The notes below the pieces were generated by a model. That model was not told where the DNA came from and made no database searches. It worked only from the letters and a program-made list of their open reading frames with translations. From the NCBI GenBank assembly GCA_024760905.1, contig CM045729.1, forward strand, positions 248,001-312,000: a stretch of 64,000 nt of DNA, written 5' to 3'. Position 1 is the first letter of the stretch, and every line of letters starts with the position of its first letter. The position numbers and the translations under genes were made by a program. This DNA comes from Plotosus lineatus (taxonomy: Eukaryota > Chordata > Actinopteri > Siluriformes > Plotosidae). Positions 34,072 through 44,819 of this stretch are shown piece by piece.

Positions 34072-34486
34072 AGGCTCTTGACTATCCGCGGTTTTGCACT
34101 CACAGCTTTGCATATTCACGGTTAATAAATAAATGAATGAAAATGAATGAAATGAAATGCTGAGCAACTGTCACATGATTCAATTTCAGCCGATGGCTGT
34201 TCTCCCCCCTGCAGATTGGTTGAGAGGATGTAACCCCCCCCCCCTTTTTCCTCATTCAATTTGTGCCTGTGCTTTTTTAGTGCGTGTGTTTTTAGTTACA
34301 GTTAAGCTCTATCATGCCTCTATTCAGGTCTACACCTCTTCAGGCTTCTGGTGAGGCGCCGAAGCACCAAAAAAAGGTAATGGCGCCGCATGAAAAGGTA
34401 GAACTGTTTGATATGACTCAGGAAGGAAAATGTTTGCTGCAGAAGTGCTGAGAAGGTGAATATTGTGTAAAATAAGGTCATCATCA
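34072..34486 (+). mobile_element. pogo/Tigger-like transposon 5' fragment
   Basis: The left part (CTTGACTATCCGCGGTTTTG) is in the style of Tigger termini. The frame near 34315-34480 reads KKVMAPHEKVELFDM, close to the N-terminal DNA-binding start of Tigger-type transposases, then stops. Only this 5' portion remains. Confidence 0.55.
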
Positions 34487-34514
34487 GAATGGAACCTGCC
34501 TTAGTATTCTGGAT

Positions 34515-34600
34515 ACTTCTAGTTCAGGAGTCGGCAACCTTTGCCATTCAAAGAGCCTTTTTGACCCATTTTCCACATTAAAGCAAATCCTTTTTTGACA
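34515..34600 (+). repeat. hAT-like terminal inverted repeat, left
   Basis: CAGGAGTCGGCAACCTTTGC and the next about 45 bp match, in inverted orientation, the sequence at 42500-42571. The start resembles hAT-type termini. No transposase was found. Confidence 0.45.
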
Positions 34601-34644
34601 TTAAAAATCAAATAACACTGCATATAATGTTTTTCCCCTTTGCC

Positions 34645-34868
34645 TTCTTCTTCTTCTTTTCCTTCTGGCTGTTCCTTTCAGAGGACGCAAGAGCAGATCA
34701 TCGGCCTCCATCTCACCCGAGCCTCTGCACCTTCTGCTCTTATGCCACCTAATTTCATGTCCTCCTTCACCACATCCATAAATCTTCTCTTTGGTCTTCC
34801 TCTCTGTCTTCTGCCTGGTAGTTCCAACCTCAGCATCCTACGACCAATATACTCACTATCCATCCTAG
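34645..34868 (-). mobile_element. RTE-clade LINE 3' fragment
   Basis: Minus-strand 3' terminus (DSEYIGRRMLRLELPGRRQR, then a RFMDVVKEDM segment) with its poly(GAA) tail at 34645-34660. It diverges in the last codons (CSCVL rather than RCGDP). Confidence 0.8.
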
Positions 34869-35220
34869 ACGTTAGGTCCTACATTGAATACGAGCGTCAT
34901 GTGTATCTATTTGTTAACATAGCACAAGTCATTCCCATGCCTTTTTCATGTCAAAATGGTCTTAATGCAGTATGGGGTTTCACTAGCAGCTCAGTTCTGA
35001 CTCAGAAGATATTCAAATTAATAAAATCATGAGAAACTGATATTACATAAACAGTTACATAAACAGTTTTGACAGATTAGGGTAGCAGTTTGATTCACAT
35101 ATGATATATATTAGTAAGGTAACTGTGAGATTTTTCAAATAAGTTTTATGTACTTTCCTTTAAGAAGTCTACTATTCTTGTAACAAATACTATTATAATA
35201 TAAACTTTTAGTTTTATTTT
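34869..35220. other. Unassigned AT-rich sequence
   Basis: I see no exon, RNA gene or transposon domain here. Confidence 0.5.
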
Positions 35221-37500
35221 CTTCTAGCTTGTCTGATTTTCTCAAATATGGGCCCAGAATGCACCACATAGCACATGAAAATGTTTCTGGGGGTGCCCAC
35301 CACTGTACAGCAGTAAGTCAGGAGGCTCTCGATGCCGGAGCGGTATAGGAGTCGGGGTAGATAGGCTTGTCGAAGCTTCCTGAGGAAGTACATCCATTGT
35401 TGTACTTTCTCCATCTGGAGGGAAATATTTGTGGTCCAGGTGAAGTTCGCAGAGATGTGGATTCAAGAAACTTGAAGCACTCCATTGGTGTAGAAGAGTG
35501 CTCAGTTTGTTTCAATCTCCTGAAGTCCGTTATCACCTCCTTGGTTTTGGTTGTGTTTAGTTCCAGGTTCTTGTTGTCCCACAGCAGATGCCAGATCTCT
35601 TTCCTGTAGGCTGACTCACTGTAGACCCTAAGCAAACCTGTGATGGTGTCATCAGTGAATTTGACAACGGTGTTGCTGGTGAGTGGGGGAACAGTCATGC
35701 GTGAAGAGGGAGAAGAGGAGGGGGCTAAAAACACACCTCTCTTGAGTTCCGGTGTTCAGAATGAGAGTGGAGGGAATGTCTTCTCTTATCCTGAGATTGA
35801 TTTCTGTTGCAGACAAAATCCAGTATACAGGTGCACAGTGAGCTCCCTATGCCCAGATTATCCAACTTCTGAACCAGATTACGTAGTTGGATTATGTTAA
35901 AAGCAGAGTGGAAGTCTACGAACAGCATCCTCACATAGGAGTTGCTGCTGCCCAGGGGTGAAAGGAATGTGTGGATGGCTGTATTGAAGTACCCTCTGTT
36001 GACTTGTTTGCTCTGTATGCAAACTGATGTGTATCAAGATCAGCAGGGATAGCAGCCTTAATGTGAGACAAGACAAGTCTCTCAAAACAGTTGGTGATGA
36101 TGTCAGGTTAAGGTAACAAGGTGGTAGTCATTTAGGCAGTGTGCTGTGTTCTTCTTAGGCACCAGGATGATGACGGGCGTTTGGAGGCAGATGGTACATT
36201 GGAGTAACGAGAGATTAAAGATGGTGGTGAAAATCCCTGCTAATTGATCAGCACATCCTTTAAGTACACTTCCTGTTACTCAGTCTAAATCAGTATCGTT
36301 CATCGAATTAACTCTGCAGTTTGGCTTTGTCGCCCCTTCGTTGTGTTGGTCAAAGCAAGCTAAGAACTGGTTAGGGTGTCTAATAGGCTGCTGTCTGAGC
36401 AGTCCGCTGACATGTGCATATTAGCCAGTGAGTGTCTGGATCCCCCTCCACATATCCCTGGTGTTTTTTTTTGTCAAAGTGCCCATCGATGAGTTGTTTA
36501 TAGTTGCATTTAGCTTTTTAAATACCTTTTCGTAGGGCCTGGCTTGCCTCTTTGCAAACTTGCTGGTCTCCTGACTTGAAAGCATCACCCCATGCTTTCA
36601 ACAGGTGTGTACCTCACCGTTAAATCATGGTTTCTGGTTCGGGACACTTTAACAGTTCTTGTTGTGGTCATATTCTCTTTGCAGTAGTTAATGTAGAAGA
36701 GCACAGCTGAATGTGTAACCCTTCAATTCTGTGTCTTCTGTGCATATTTCCCAGTCTGGAGAGTCAAAACAATCCTGTAGTGCTTCAGTGGCTTCCTCTT
36801 TCAGCACCAGTACTGTTTTAACTGCTGTTCTTTGGCTACAGATTTTAGGTTTAGAAGCATGAATCAGAGACAGAGAGGGGTTTTCTGAGAGTCCGAGACT
36901 TTGTAGCAGAAGGCGGCTTTATAGGCATCAGGAATGTTGGTGTAGACCTGGTCCAGTGTGTTCTCTCGCGCTCTCTCATTGAACTCCACCTTTTTATAGA
37001 ATCTGAGCAGGACAGACAAAGTTTTCATGGTTAAAGTCTCCTGCCATGTTCATGACACAGTCAGGCTGCGCTGCTAGCTGTTTGTTAATGGAGTGTTGTA
37101 ATAGCTCTATGGCGAGCTTAGCATTAGCTTGGGTGCCACATAAATGTGAGCTCCATCAGCAGCTAAAAAGGTCTACACTGTACCATCAGATAATTGATAT
37201 CCAACCAGCAGTCTTCTTCTTCGTCTTCTTCTTTTCCATTCGGCTTTTACCTTCAGGGGTCGCCTCAGCAAACCATCCGCCTCCATCTCACCCTATCCTC
37301 TGCATCTTCTACTCTTACTCCAACTACCTTCATGTCCTCCTTCACCACATCCATAAATCTGCTCTTTGGTCTTCCTCTCGGCCTTCTGCCTGGTAGTTCC
37401 AACCTCAGCATCCTACTACCAATATACTCATTATCCCTCCTCTGTACATGTCCAAACCATCTCAATCCGGCCTCTCTGACTTTGTCTCCAAAACCTCTTA

Positions 37501-39099
37501 CAGTGGTATGAAAAGTATCTGAACTTTTTGGAATTTCTCACATTTCTGCATAAAATCACCACCAAATGTGATCTGATCTTTGTCAAAATCACACAGATGA
37601 AAAAACAGTGTCTGCTTTAACGAAAACCACCCAAAACATTTATAGGTTTTCATATTTTAATGAGGACAGCATGTAACTAATGACAGAAGGAGGAGGAATA
37701 AGTAACTGAACCATCACATTTAATATTTTGTGACCCCCCTTTGGCAGCAATAACTTCAACCAGACACTTCCTGGAGCTGCAGATCAGTCTAGCACATCGA
37801 TCAGGACTAATCTTGGCCCGTTCTTCTTTACAAAATTGCTGTAGTTCGGTCAGATTCCTGGGATGTCTGGCATGAATCACTGTCTTGAGGTCATGCCACA
37901 GCATCTCAATGGGGTTCAAGTCTGGACTTGGACTTGGCCACTCCAGAACATGTATTTTATTCTTCTGAAACCATTCTGAAGTTGATTTACTTCTGTGGTT
38001 TGGATCATTGTCTTGTTGCAGCATCCATCCTTTAGCTTCAACTGTCTGACAGATGGCCTCAGGTTTTCCTGTAAAACATCCTGATAAACTTTTGAATTCA
38101 TTTTTCCATTAATGATTGCAAGTTGTCCAGTCCCCAAGGCAGCAAAACAGCCCCAAACCATGATGCACCCTCCCCAATGCTTCACGGTGGGCATGAGGTG
38201 TTGATGTTGGTGAGCTGTTCCATTTTTCCTCCACACATGATGTTGTGTGTTCCTCCCAAACAATTCAACTTTGGTTTCATTGGTCCACAAAATATTTTGC
38301 CAAAACTTCTGTGGAGTGTTCAAGTGCCTTTTTGCAAACATTAAACGAGCAACAATGGTTTTTTTAGACAGCAGTGGCTTCCTCCTTGGAGTCCTCCCAT
38401 GAACACCATTCTTGGCTTTTGTTTTACATATAGTTGATGTGTGCACAGAGATATTGGACTGTGCCAGTGATTTCTGTAAGTCTTTAGCATACACTCTATG
38501 TTTTTTTTTATCTCTCCGAGTAGTCTGTGCTGAACTCTTGGCGTCATCTTTGGTGGAAGGCCACTCCTTGGGAGAGAAGCAACAGTGCCAAACTCTCTCC
38601 ATTTGTAGACAACTTCTCTGACTGTCGATTGATAAACATCCAGACTTTTAGAGATGGTTTTGTATCCTTTCCCAGCTTTATACAAATCAACAATTCTTGA
38701 TCGCAGGTCTTCAGACAGCTCTTTGGTGCACATTAGACAATGCTTCTCATCAAGACAATTCTTACCAGGTGTATGTTTTATAGTGGGCAGGGCAGCATTA
38801 AGCTACTCATCAGTGATTGGGCACACACCTGACTTAAATTGTTTGGTAAAAATTGGTTTCAATTGCTCTTTAAGTCTCCTTAGGCAGAGGGTTCAGTTAC
38901 TTATTCCTCCCCCTTCTGTCATTTTGCATGCTATCCTCATTAAAATATGAAAACCTATAAATGTTTGGGTGGTTTTAGTTAAAGAAGACACTGTTTTTTC
39001 ATCTGTGTGATTTTGACAAAGATCAGATCACATTTGATGGTGATTTTATGCAGAAATGTGAGAAATTCCAAAAGGTTCGGATACTTTTTCATACCACTG
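37501..39099 (-). mobile_element. Tc1-like DNA transposon, 1.6 kb, long inverted repeats
   Basis: The ends are CAGTGGTATGAAAAGTATCT and its near-perfect inverse ending ATACCACTG, with TA on both sides (37499-37500 and 39100-39101). The inverted repeats are about 210 bp (37501-37712 and 38890-39099). Full length of 1599 bp is normal for fish Tc1-like elements. It targets a TA inside an RTE LINE, giving a clear insertion order. Confidence 0.95.
37677..38733 (-). pseudogene. Tc1-like transposase, frameshifted, first catalytic Asp changed to Asn
   Basis: Three overlapping minus-strand frames cover a full-length transposase. 38341-38733 holds the paired HTH start (MCTKELSEDLRSRIVDLYKA, then GYKTISKSLD). 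37916-38602 holds the central domain, including the glycine-rich MPTVKHWGGCIMVWGCF. 37677-38024 holds QQDNDPNH and PDLNPIEMLWHDLK. The first residue of the DD34E triad sits in WTNETK, where an Asp is expected; the AAT codon is at 38279-38281. At least two frameshifts also break it. Confidence 0.9.
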
Positions 39100-39355
39100 T
39101 ACATGTGCTGTCCCTCTGATGTACTCATTCCTGATCCTATCCATCCTCGTTTCTCCCAAAGAGAACCTCGAATATCTTTAATTATGGAGTTGGAACACCA
39201 GTTGTTGTGAATTTAAACATACCAGCCTCCTTTGAGTTTCTTACTGGCATGCTGATTCTGTCTGCTCTGAAGGTAGTAATAGCCCACTGCTCGATCGTAG
39301 TGTTTACGGTGGAAGTGTAAAACCAAGTTTCTGAAAATTATCGTTACACAATAAT

Positions 39356-39571
39356 CTTCTTCTTCTTCTTTTCCTTTCGGCTTTTCCCTTCAGGGTTCGC
39401 CACAGCAAATAAACTGCCTTCATGTCCTCCTTCACCACGTCCATGAATCATCTCTTTGGTCTTCCTCTCGGCCTTCTGCCTGGTAGTTCCAACCTCAGCA
39501 TCCTACTACCAATATACTCACTATCCCTCCTCTGTACATGTCCAAACCATCTCAATCTAGCCTCTCTGGCT
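39356..39571 (-). mobile_element. RTE-clade LINE 3' fragment with 15-bp TSD
   Basis: Short minus-strand RTE 3' end with an internal deletion near 39412. It is flanked by TCGTTACACAATAAT (39341-39355) and TCGTTACACAGTAAT (39572-39586), one mismatch. It inserted into the Rex1-like LINE endonuclease region. Confidence 0.9.
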
Positions 39572-39772
39572 TCGTTACACAGTAATCTATGTTGCGCAAA
39601 TTAAAGTGCAGTCGTAACTCATCCATCTTTTTGCTGAGTGACCAGGAATTGGTGAGAAATAAACTTGGACTCGATGGTTTGTAGGGGTGAGCATTTAGCT
39701 TCATCCTTAGCCCTGTTCTATTCCCTCGTTCTGTCTTGTGTTGTCGCCGCCTGTGCCATTTCAACGAGGGGA

Positions 39773-39777
<5 letters not shown>

Positions 39778-39812
<35 letters not shown>
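39778..39812. repeat. (GA)n microsatellite
   Basis: An uninterrupted GA array just left of the minisatellite. Confidence 0.97.
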
Positions 39813-39820
<8 letters not shown>

Positions 39821-39836
39821 GCTCTAATCAGTAATA

Positions 39837-40077
39837 AAGTCTTTTTGGGCTTTTTACACCAAAGCCAAGTGGCTCATCAGGCTGGTGTTTATTTCCGGTT
39901 TCCAGTATATTTTTACCAGTACCCATTCATAATGCTGGGTGAACAGAGACACACTTGTGGTTAAGACCTTGCCCAGGGGTCTTAGCACAGTGAGGGTCTA
40001 TCTGGGATTTGAACACAACCGCCTGATCATGAGCTGCATGAGCTGAGCACCCTAACCACTACACCAAGTGCCCCACC
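39837..40077 (-). mobile_element. tRNA-derived SINE, second family, 13-bp TSD
   Basis: Minus-strand head GGCACTTGGTGTAGTGGTTA with a B-box GTTCAAATCCCA, then a body with CCAGCATTATGAATGGGTAC and GATGAGCCACTTGGCTTTGG. It is flanked by CTAATCAGTAATA at 39824-39836 and 40078-40090. The body differs from the RTE-tailed SINE family. Confidence 0.85.
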
Positions 40078-40176
40078 TAATCAGTAATATAAAGGCTGTA
40101 ATAAAATTTAGCAGGGCTTAGGTTTTTGTGAGGCTTGGATGAGTAATAGCAAAGATTTTATGAGTGTTATAAACGG

Positions 40177-40540
40177 AGATGAAAATGTTGAGGTTCTCTC
40201 TGGGAGTAACGAGGATGGATAGGATCAGAAATGAGTATATCAGAGGGACAGCCCACGTAAGCTGTTTTGGAGACAAAGTCAGAGAGGCTAGATTGAGATG
40301 GTTTGGACATGTACAGAGGAGGGATAGTGAGTATATTGGCAGTGGGATGCTGAGGTTTGAACTACCAGGGAGAAAGGCCTCGAGGAAGACCAAAGAAGAG
40401 ATTTATGGATGTGGTGAAGGAAGACATGAAGGTCGTTGGAGTCAGAAAAGAAGATGCGGAGGACAGGGTGAGGTGGAGGCGGATGATTTGCTGTGGCGAC
40501 CCCTGAAGGGAGTAGCCGAAAGTAAAAGAAGAAGAAGAAG
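40177..40540 (+). mobile_element. RTE-clade LINE 3' fragment in the minisatellite
   Basis: Plus-strand frame 40179-40544 reads MKMLRFSLGVTRMDRIRNEY and on to RWFGHVQRRDSEYIGSGML, then a frameshift. It ends with a (GAA)n tail. A short duplication ATAAACGG is at 40169-40176 and 40541-40548. Confidence 0.88.
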
Positions 40541-41640
40541 ATAAACGGTGTGATGAGTCACAGCAGGGGAGTGGTGAGTCATAGTGAATTTTTGATGGGT
40601 ATTAGTGTTATTGTGATGAGTGGAAGTAAAGATCTCATCCTTAATATCAAGGCTATGTTTGTGAGACGTGCTAGAGAGACTGAGATGAGTGATAACAAGA
40701 TTCATGAACAAGACTGTGCTAGCAAGGCTGTAATGAGTGACAACAGGGCTGCAATTGGTCATAGCAAAGCTACAATGAATCAGTGAGGCAGCAATGAGTG
40801 TTACTTAGGCTGTGATAATTCATAGTGGTGCTGTGATGGGTGTTAGTGTCACTGTGATGAGTTTACGTGATGATCTATTCAGCACTAGGAAGGCTGTGTG
40901 TGATAAGTGTTGTTGGGCTGTGATAAGTGTTAAGATAAGTGTCCGATAAGAGTGCTAGCAAGGCCGTGATGAGTGTTAGTGAGGCAGTCATGAGTGTAGG
41001 TAAGGCTCTAATCAGTAATACTGAGGTTTTGATGAGTGTTATTAGGGTTGTGAAGAGTGATAGCAAGGCTGTATTAGTGAGGTTGTGGTGAGCTATAGAG
41101 GAATGGTGATGAGTCATAGCGGGGCTTTGATGAGTTATACAGGGTTGCAATGAGCAATAGAGGCTGCGATGAACATTAAAGCTGCAAACGAGTGATAGCG
41201 AGGCTGTGATGAGTGATAGTGAGGCAGCGATGAGTGATAGCGAGACAGCGATGAGTGATAGCGAGGCAGCGATGAGTGATAGCGAGGCTGCGATGAGTGA
41301 TAGCGAGGCTGCGATGAGAGTTACCCAGGAAGGGATGAGTCATAGCGGATTATTGAGATAAGCCAAGCAAAACTGTAATAAGTAATAACAAGACTGTGAT
41401 AAGTGTTAATGAGACTTTGATGAGTCATAGTAAAGTTGAGATGAGTTTCAACATGACTTTTAGGGAGACTGAATGGCTATAGTGAGGCTGTGATGAGTCA
41501 TAGCAAGGTTATGTTTGGTGTTAAGAGTTGTTGTGATGAATCATAGTGAGAATCTAATCAGTAATAGCAAGGCTGTGATGAGTGTTAACAAGGCTGATAC
41601 GAGCGTGAGCAATGTTGTTATAAGTAGGGGGATAATATTA

Positions 41641-41698
41641 AGAAGAACATTTCATGACCGGACAAACTGGTGAGAAAGGCAGACTCTGAGCGCGCATG

Positions 41699-41749
<51 letters not shown>

Positions 41750-42500
41750 CAAACAATGCACTCTTCGTACATGCATGTTTAGACTGGACTTTTTAAATCA
41801 TTTGCACTGGACTGCTAACTTCCACCATAACAGTATTGCCCACAATTCTTATACCTTTTTACTATTTCTACATCCATTCATTCATTTTCCAAACCCCTGT
41901 GCTCATAAGCAGTGTTCTTGCCATGAGTAGCGCAGCGAGAGAGCGAGATTTTTTCCACCACCGGGGTTTTTAAATCAGAAACGGAAATCACAGCTGAAAT
42001 ACAAGACGGTGGATGAGATTTGGTTGCACAGCAATCTCCGAATTAAATAACTCTCCTCCCAGTGACAAAATAAAAGACTGGGTGTGGTTCAGTCTCACTC
42101 TGAGAATGGGTCGGTCAATGCAGTATTAAGCATTAATATTATTTAAAAGAATGTTGAGCAGGCTTCTTCTTGAAATAAGTCTTCGTATACTTTTCTGTGT
42201 TGCTGTCGTTTTTGCAAATTAAAACTATGACAAAACAACATTAATATAACGAATAAAAAAAAAATCCCACGAAAGGGAGTGATGCTTAGTCTACCCAACC
42301 CGTTAACACATCTGACTGCACCCCATCCCTTGCTTCGTGGGATAGATATTCTAAATGTCTAAATGTTTTTGTTGCAAGCAGAACTGTAATTTAATTGTCT
42401 CTGCAGTCATTTAAATAAATGCCAAACACTGTGTTTTTATATTAACATGTAGGAAAAAGGGGGAAATTTTATTTTAAATGTCAAAAATGGATTTGTGGCT
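41641..42500. other. Unassigned sequence with (CA)n
   Basis: It contains a CA array at about 41701-41746, followed by AT-rich sequence. The right part may belong to the hAT-like repeat that ends at 42571. I see no exon here. Confidence 0.45.
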
Positions 42501-42571
42501 CCCAGTGTTTTCTTTACTGTGGAAAACGGGTCCAAATGGCTCTTTGAATGGCAAAGGTTGCCAGCTCCTTA
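42501..42571 (-). repeat. hAT-like terminal inverted repeat, right
   Basis: GCTCTTTGAATGGCAAAGGT and its neighbours are the inverse of 34515-34600. A related shorter version (GGGTTGCTGACCCCTG) lies at about 43650-43669. Confidence 0.45.
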
Positions 42572-42627
42572 TCCAGACTTGTCTGGTGGAGTTCTGTGAT
42601 GAGTGTATGTAATTATTCCCAGCTTAC

Positions 42628-42791
42628 ACCTGAATGGCATTGAGACCAGTCATGTACATCTTCATCAGTCTGTCCTTCCAGTAGAAGCGTGGGACTCTAG
42701 AATAATGAACACTGCCGGAAACATAGCGGAAGTTCTGTCCATCTTTCAGGAAGCAATTGTTACTGTAGTCTATAGAGAAGGAGCGTGCCGT
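42628..42791 (-). CDS. glb1: Beta-galactosidase exon 2
   Basis: This is a 164-bp minus-strand exon preceded by TTATTTTCTTTGCTTTAG and followed by a GTAAGC donor (42627-42622). It encodes [19 protein letters not shown], then [18 protein letters not shown] and [16 protein letters not shown], plus two bases of a valine codon. This is the N-terminus of mature GH35 beta-galactosidase, including the SG-x-HYSRVP block. It is 6 bp (two codons) shorter than human exon 2 (170 bp) before the conserved DY, and the phase is the same. The donor choice follows from exon 3 supplying the third base. The gene reads right to left; exon 1 was not found. Confidence 0.95.
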
Positions 42792-42865
42792 CTAAAGCAA
42801 AGAAAATAAAGGTCAAATGGAAAGTATGTCCCATTACCTCAACAACAACAACAAGGTTTCAAATA

Positions 42866-43471
42866 CAGTCGGCCCCCGACTTACAGAATTAATCCGTTCC
42901 AGCGCCTTCTTCATAGTGCGGGAATTTCGTCAGTAGTCGTCGCATTTTACATGTTAAACGCCTGATTTGTTCCAAGGCTCCAGTCCTTTAAAAATGCCCC
43001 CTAAAACCCCATAAACCCTTTAAAAATGATAAAACTACACCAATTTTATATGAAATATGTGTTAAAAGTAAAAGAAAATTATTTATGAAACAATTTAAAC
43101 AGTTTATTAACATATTAAACCATTTTATTAACATGTTTATGAATTAAACCAGCATTAAACATTTTTTATTAACACACAGGATGTTTTATTTAAAGCGGAA
43201 TTACAGTACCTGTTTGAAAGATCAGAGGTCACTGTATTTCCGCTTTAAGGTCCCCTTCTGGTACTGCGTCATCCCTCCTAGCCAATGGGAGGCCAGCAGG
43301 GCGGGATGTTGAGAGACAGCCAATGAGAGGGCAACTCGCACATCGTGTGAAATTTTGATTGGCGCGTTTGAATTTCTTTTCGTAAGAGGGGGTTGTTTTC
43401 GTATCCCGGGGACGAAAACTTAGGAAAATGTTTTTCGTAACCCGGGGATTTTGTAAGTAGGGGGCCGAGTG
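42866..43471. mobile_element. pogo-like MITE, 606 bp, TA duplication
   Basis: CAGTCGGCCCCCGACTTACA at the left and TAAGTAGGGGGCCGAGTG at the right form inverted termini, with TA outside each. It is non-coding. It is the same family as 29707-30828 (shared CCAATGGGAGGCCAGCAGGG and AATATGTGTTAAAAGTAAAA phrases in the interior). It lies about 75 bp upstream of glb1 exon 2 in intron 1. Confidence 0.8.
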
Positions 43472-43674
43472 TATTTAAGTGAAATTTTAATTATAACAAC
43501 TGACAGTAACATTTCATGATCTAGACCATGCAGCTCTTTGTGCCACCCTAGTATAACACTTTTCCAGGCAGATTGCTGTTGTAAACAAACCTGTGGGTGT
43601 GTCATGGGCCATGGACCCCAATGGCTCTTTGAACATTTTGGGTTGCTGACCCCTGATCTAGATATTATTATCTG

Positions 43675-44080
43675 AAATGTAGACTGTGTATGTGTGTGAC
43701 TGCATGTATGTCTGTGCATGTGATAGAGTTTGTATGTGTGTGTGTGTGTGTGATATATATATAGAGAGAGTGATAGAAAGGTGTGTTAGAAAAGAGAGAG
43801 TGAGAGTGTGTGTGTGTGTGATAGAAAGGGGGAAGTGATAGAAAGGAGAGAGACAGTGTGTGTGTGTGTTTGTTTAGAAAGGACAGAGTGTGTGTGTGTG
43901 ATAGAAAGAAGAGAGAGGGTGTGTGTGATAGAAAGTGCGTGCGAGTGTGTAAGTGTGTCAGAAAAGAGCGAGTTTGTTAGAAAGGAGAGAGAGAGAGAAA
44001 GCAGAAGGAGATAGGAGAGATAGGAGAGAGAGAGAGAGAGTGTGTGTTCGGAGAGAGAGAGAGAGGGGGGGGGGTTGAAT
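43675..44080. repeat. Compound (TG)n/(GA)n array with GATAGAAAG units
   Basis: Runs of TGTG and GAGA alternate with the phrase TGTGTGATAGAAAGG. The same phrase recurs in the arrays at 48228-48415 and 52960-53435. Confidence 0.9.
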
Positions 44081-44084
44081 TTTA

Positions 44085-44535
44085 AAAAGTAGTGTGGAAC
44101 TTCAACTTGTGAAATCAATCCGTTCCAGAGACAGTTTTGTAACCTGGATTAAGTAGAACCACATTTTACACGTACAACGTGTGATTCGTTCCAAGGCCCC
44201 CCAATACTACCATTTAAAAATCATAAAAGCATATTTTTTAAGGTACTTACTTCGTGTTGACGATGTCTTCTTAGCAGAGTTATAATCTTATAAATGTTTA
44301 TGCAAGGTTAAAAGCCTGAGCCTCAAGGGGGCTGCGTCATTCCTTCTAGCCAATGGGAGGCCAGCGGGGCGGGATGTTGGGAGATAGTCGATGGGAGAGC
44401 AACTCGTGCATTGTTTGAATGGCGTGTTTTGTAAGGAAAACTTTATTCGTATACAGAGACAAAAGATTTTGGAAAATGTTTTTGTAACCTGGATTTTTCG
44501 TTTGCTGGGACTAGCGTAAGGTAAGGTACCAATGT
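44085..44535. mobile_element. pogo-like MITE, diverged
   Basis: The interior shares AATCAATCCGTTCCAGAG and GGCCAGCGGGGCGGGATGTT phrases with the MITEs at 42866 and 29707. The outer ends are degraded (GTGTGGAACTTCAAC left, GGTAAGGTACCAATGTA right). Confidence 0.55.
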
Positions 44536-44819
44536 ACTTTATTTTAACACAATGAAACACTGGTTAGTAAAGCCTGAACAGAAGGAATACATTAAATAAA
44601 TTAATGTGGAATATAAACACACTACACACACACACACACACACACACAAAATAAATAAATAAATAGACAGAAAAATAAAAAGCAAAAAAATAAATAACTA
44701 ACTAAACAACTAGAAAATCTCCAACAGATTTAACCCCCTTAATCTCAACTCATATGCACAGAGCAGCCTCGTTAACAACATAAACAATGTCTCTCTGAGG
44801 GAACAGAATGGACACCTTT

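Larger units (their letters stand above)
37206..39172 (-). mobile_element. RTE-clade LINE 3' fragment split by a Tc1 transposon
   Basis: RTE minus-strand 3' end at 37206-37500 continues at 39102-39172. The break falls in the codons before RWFGHVQRRD at a TA that is duplicated on each side of the Tc1 element. It is nested inside the Rex1-like LINE. Confidence 0.92.
35221..39770 (-). mobile_element. Rex1-like LINE (CR1/L2 group), with nested insertions and no 3' end
   Basis: Minus-strand pieces in order. The endonuclease start is at 39572-39764 (PSLFLTNSWSLSKKMDELRL). A middle piece is at 39174-39340 (TTFRADRIS). The C-terminal endonuclease lies near 37190-36900 (NTLDQVYTNIPDAYKA). The linker follows near 36560-36420, and RT blocks near 36100-35300 (MLFVDFHSAFNII, VVKFTDDTITG). 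Stops and frameshifts are frequent. It is interrupted by RTE copies at 39356-39571 and 37206-39172. The 3' end after the RT domain is missing, which is unusual for target-primed insertion and implies later deletion. Confidence 0.8.
39814..41640. repeat. Degenerate minisatellite, about 21-bp unit
   Basis: Units of the form GATGAGTGATAGCGAGGCTGC repeat with variation. The cleanest run is at about 41190-41320, where five to six units are nearly identical. Older units (TAATCAGTAATA, GTGTTA and GTCATAG variants) extend to both ends. A SINE (39837-40077) and an RTE fragment (40177-40540) are inserted in it. Its frames are by-products of the repeat and I do not call a gene. Confidence 0.85.

Noticed and set aside
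40875..41150. Minus-strand open frame in the minisatellite
   Set aside because: The 21-bp unit is a multiple of three, so frames stay open by repetition alone.
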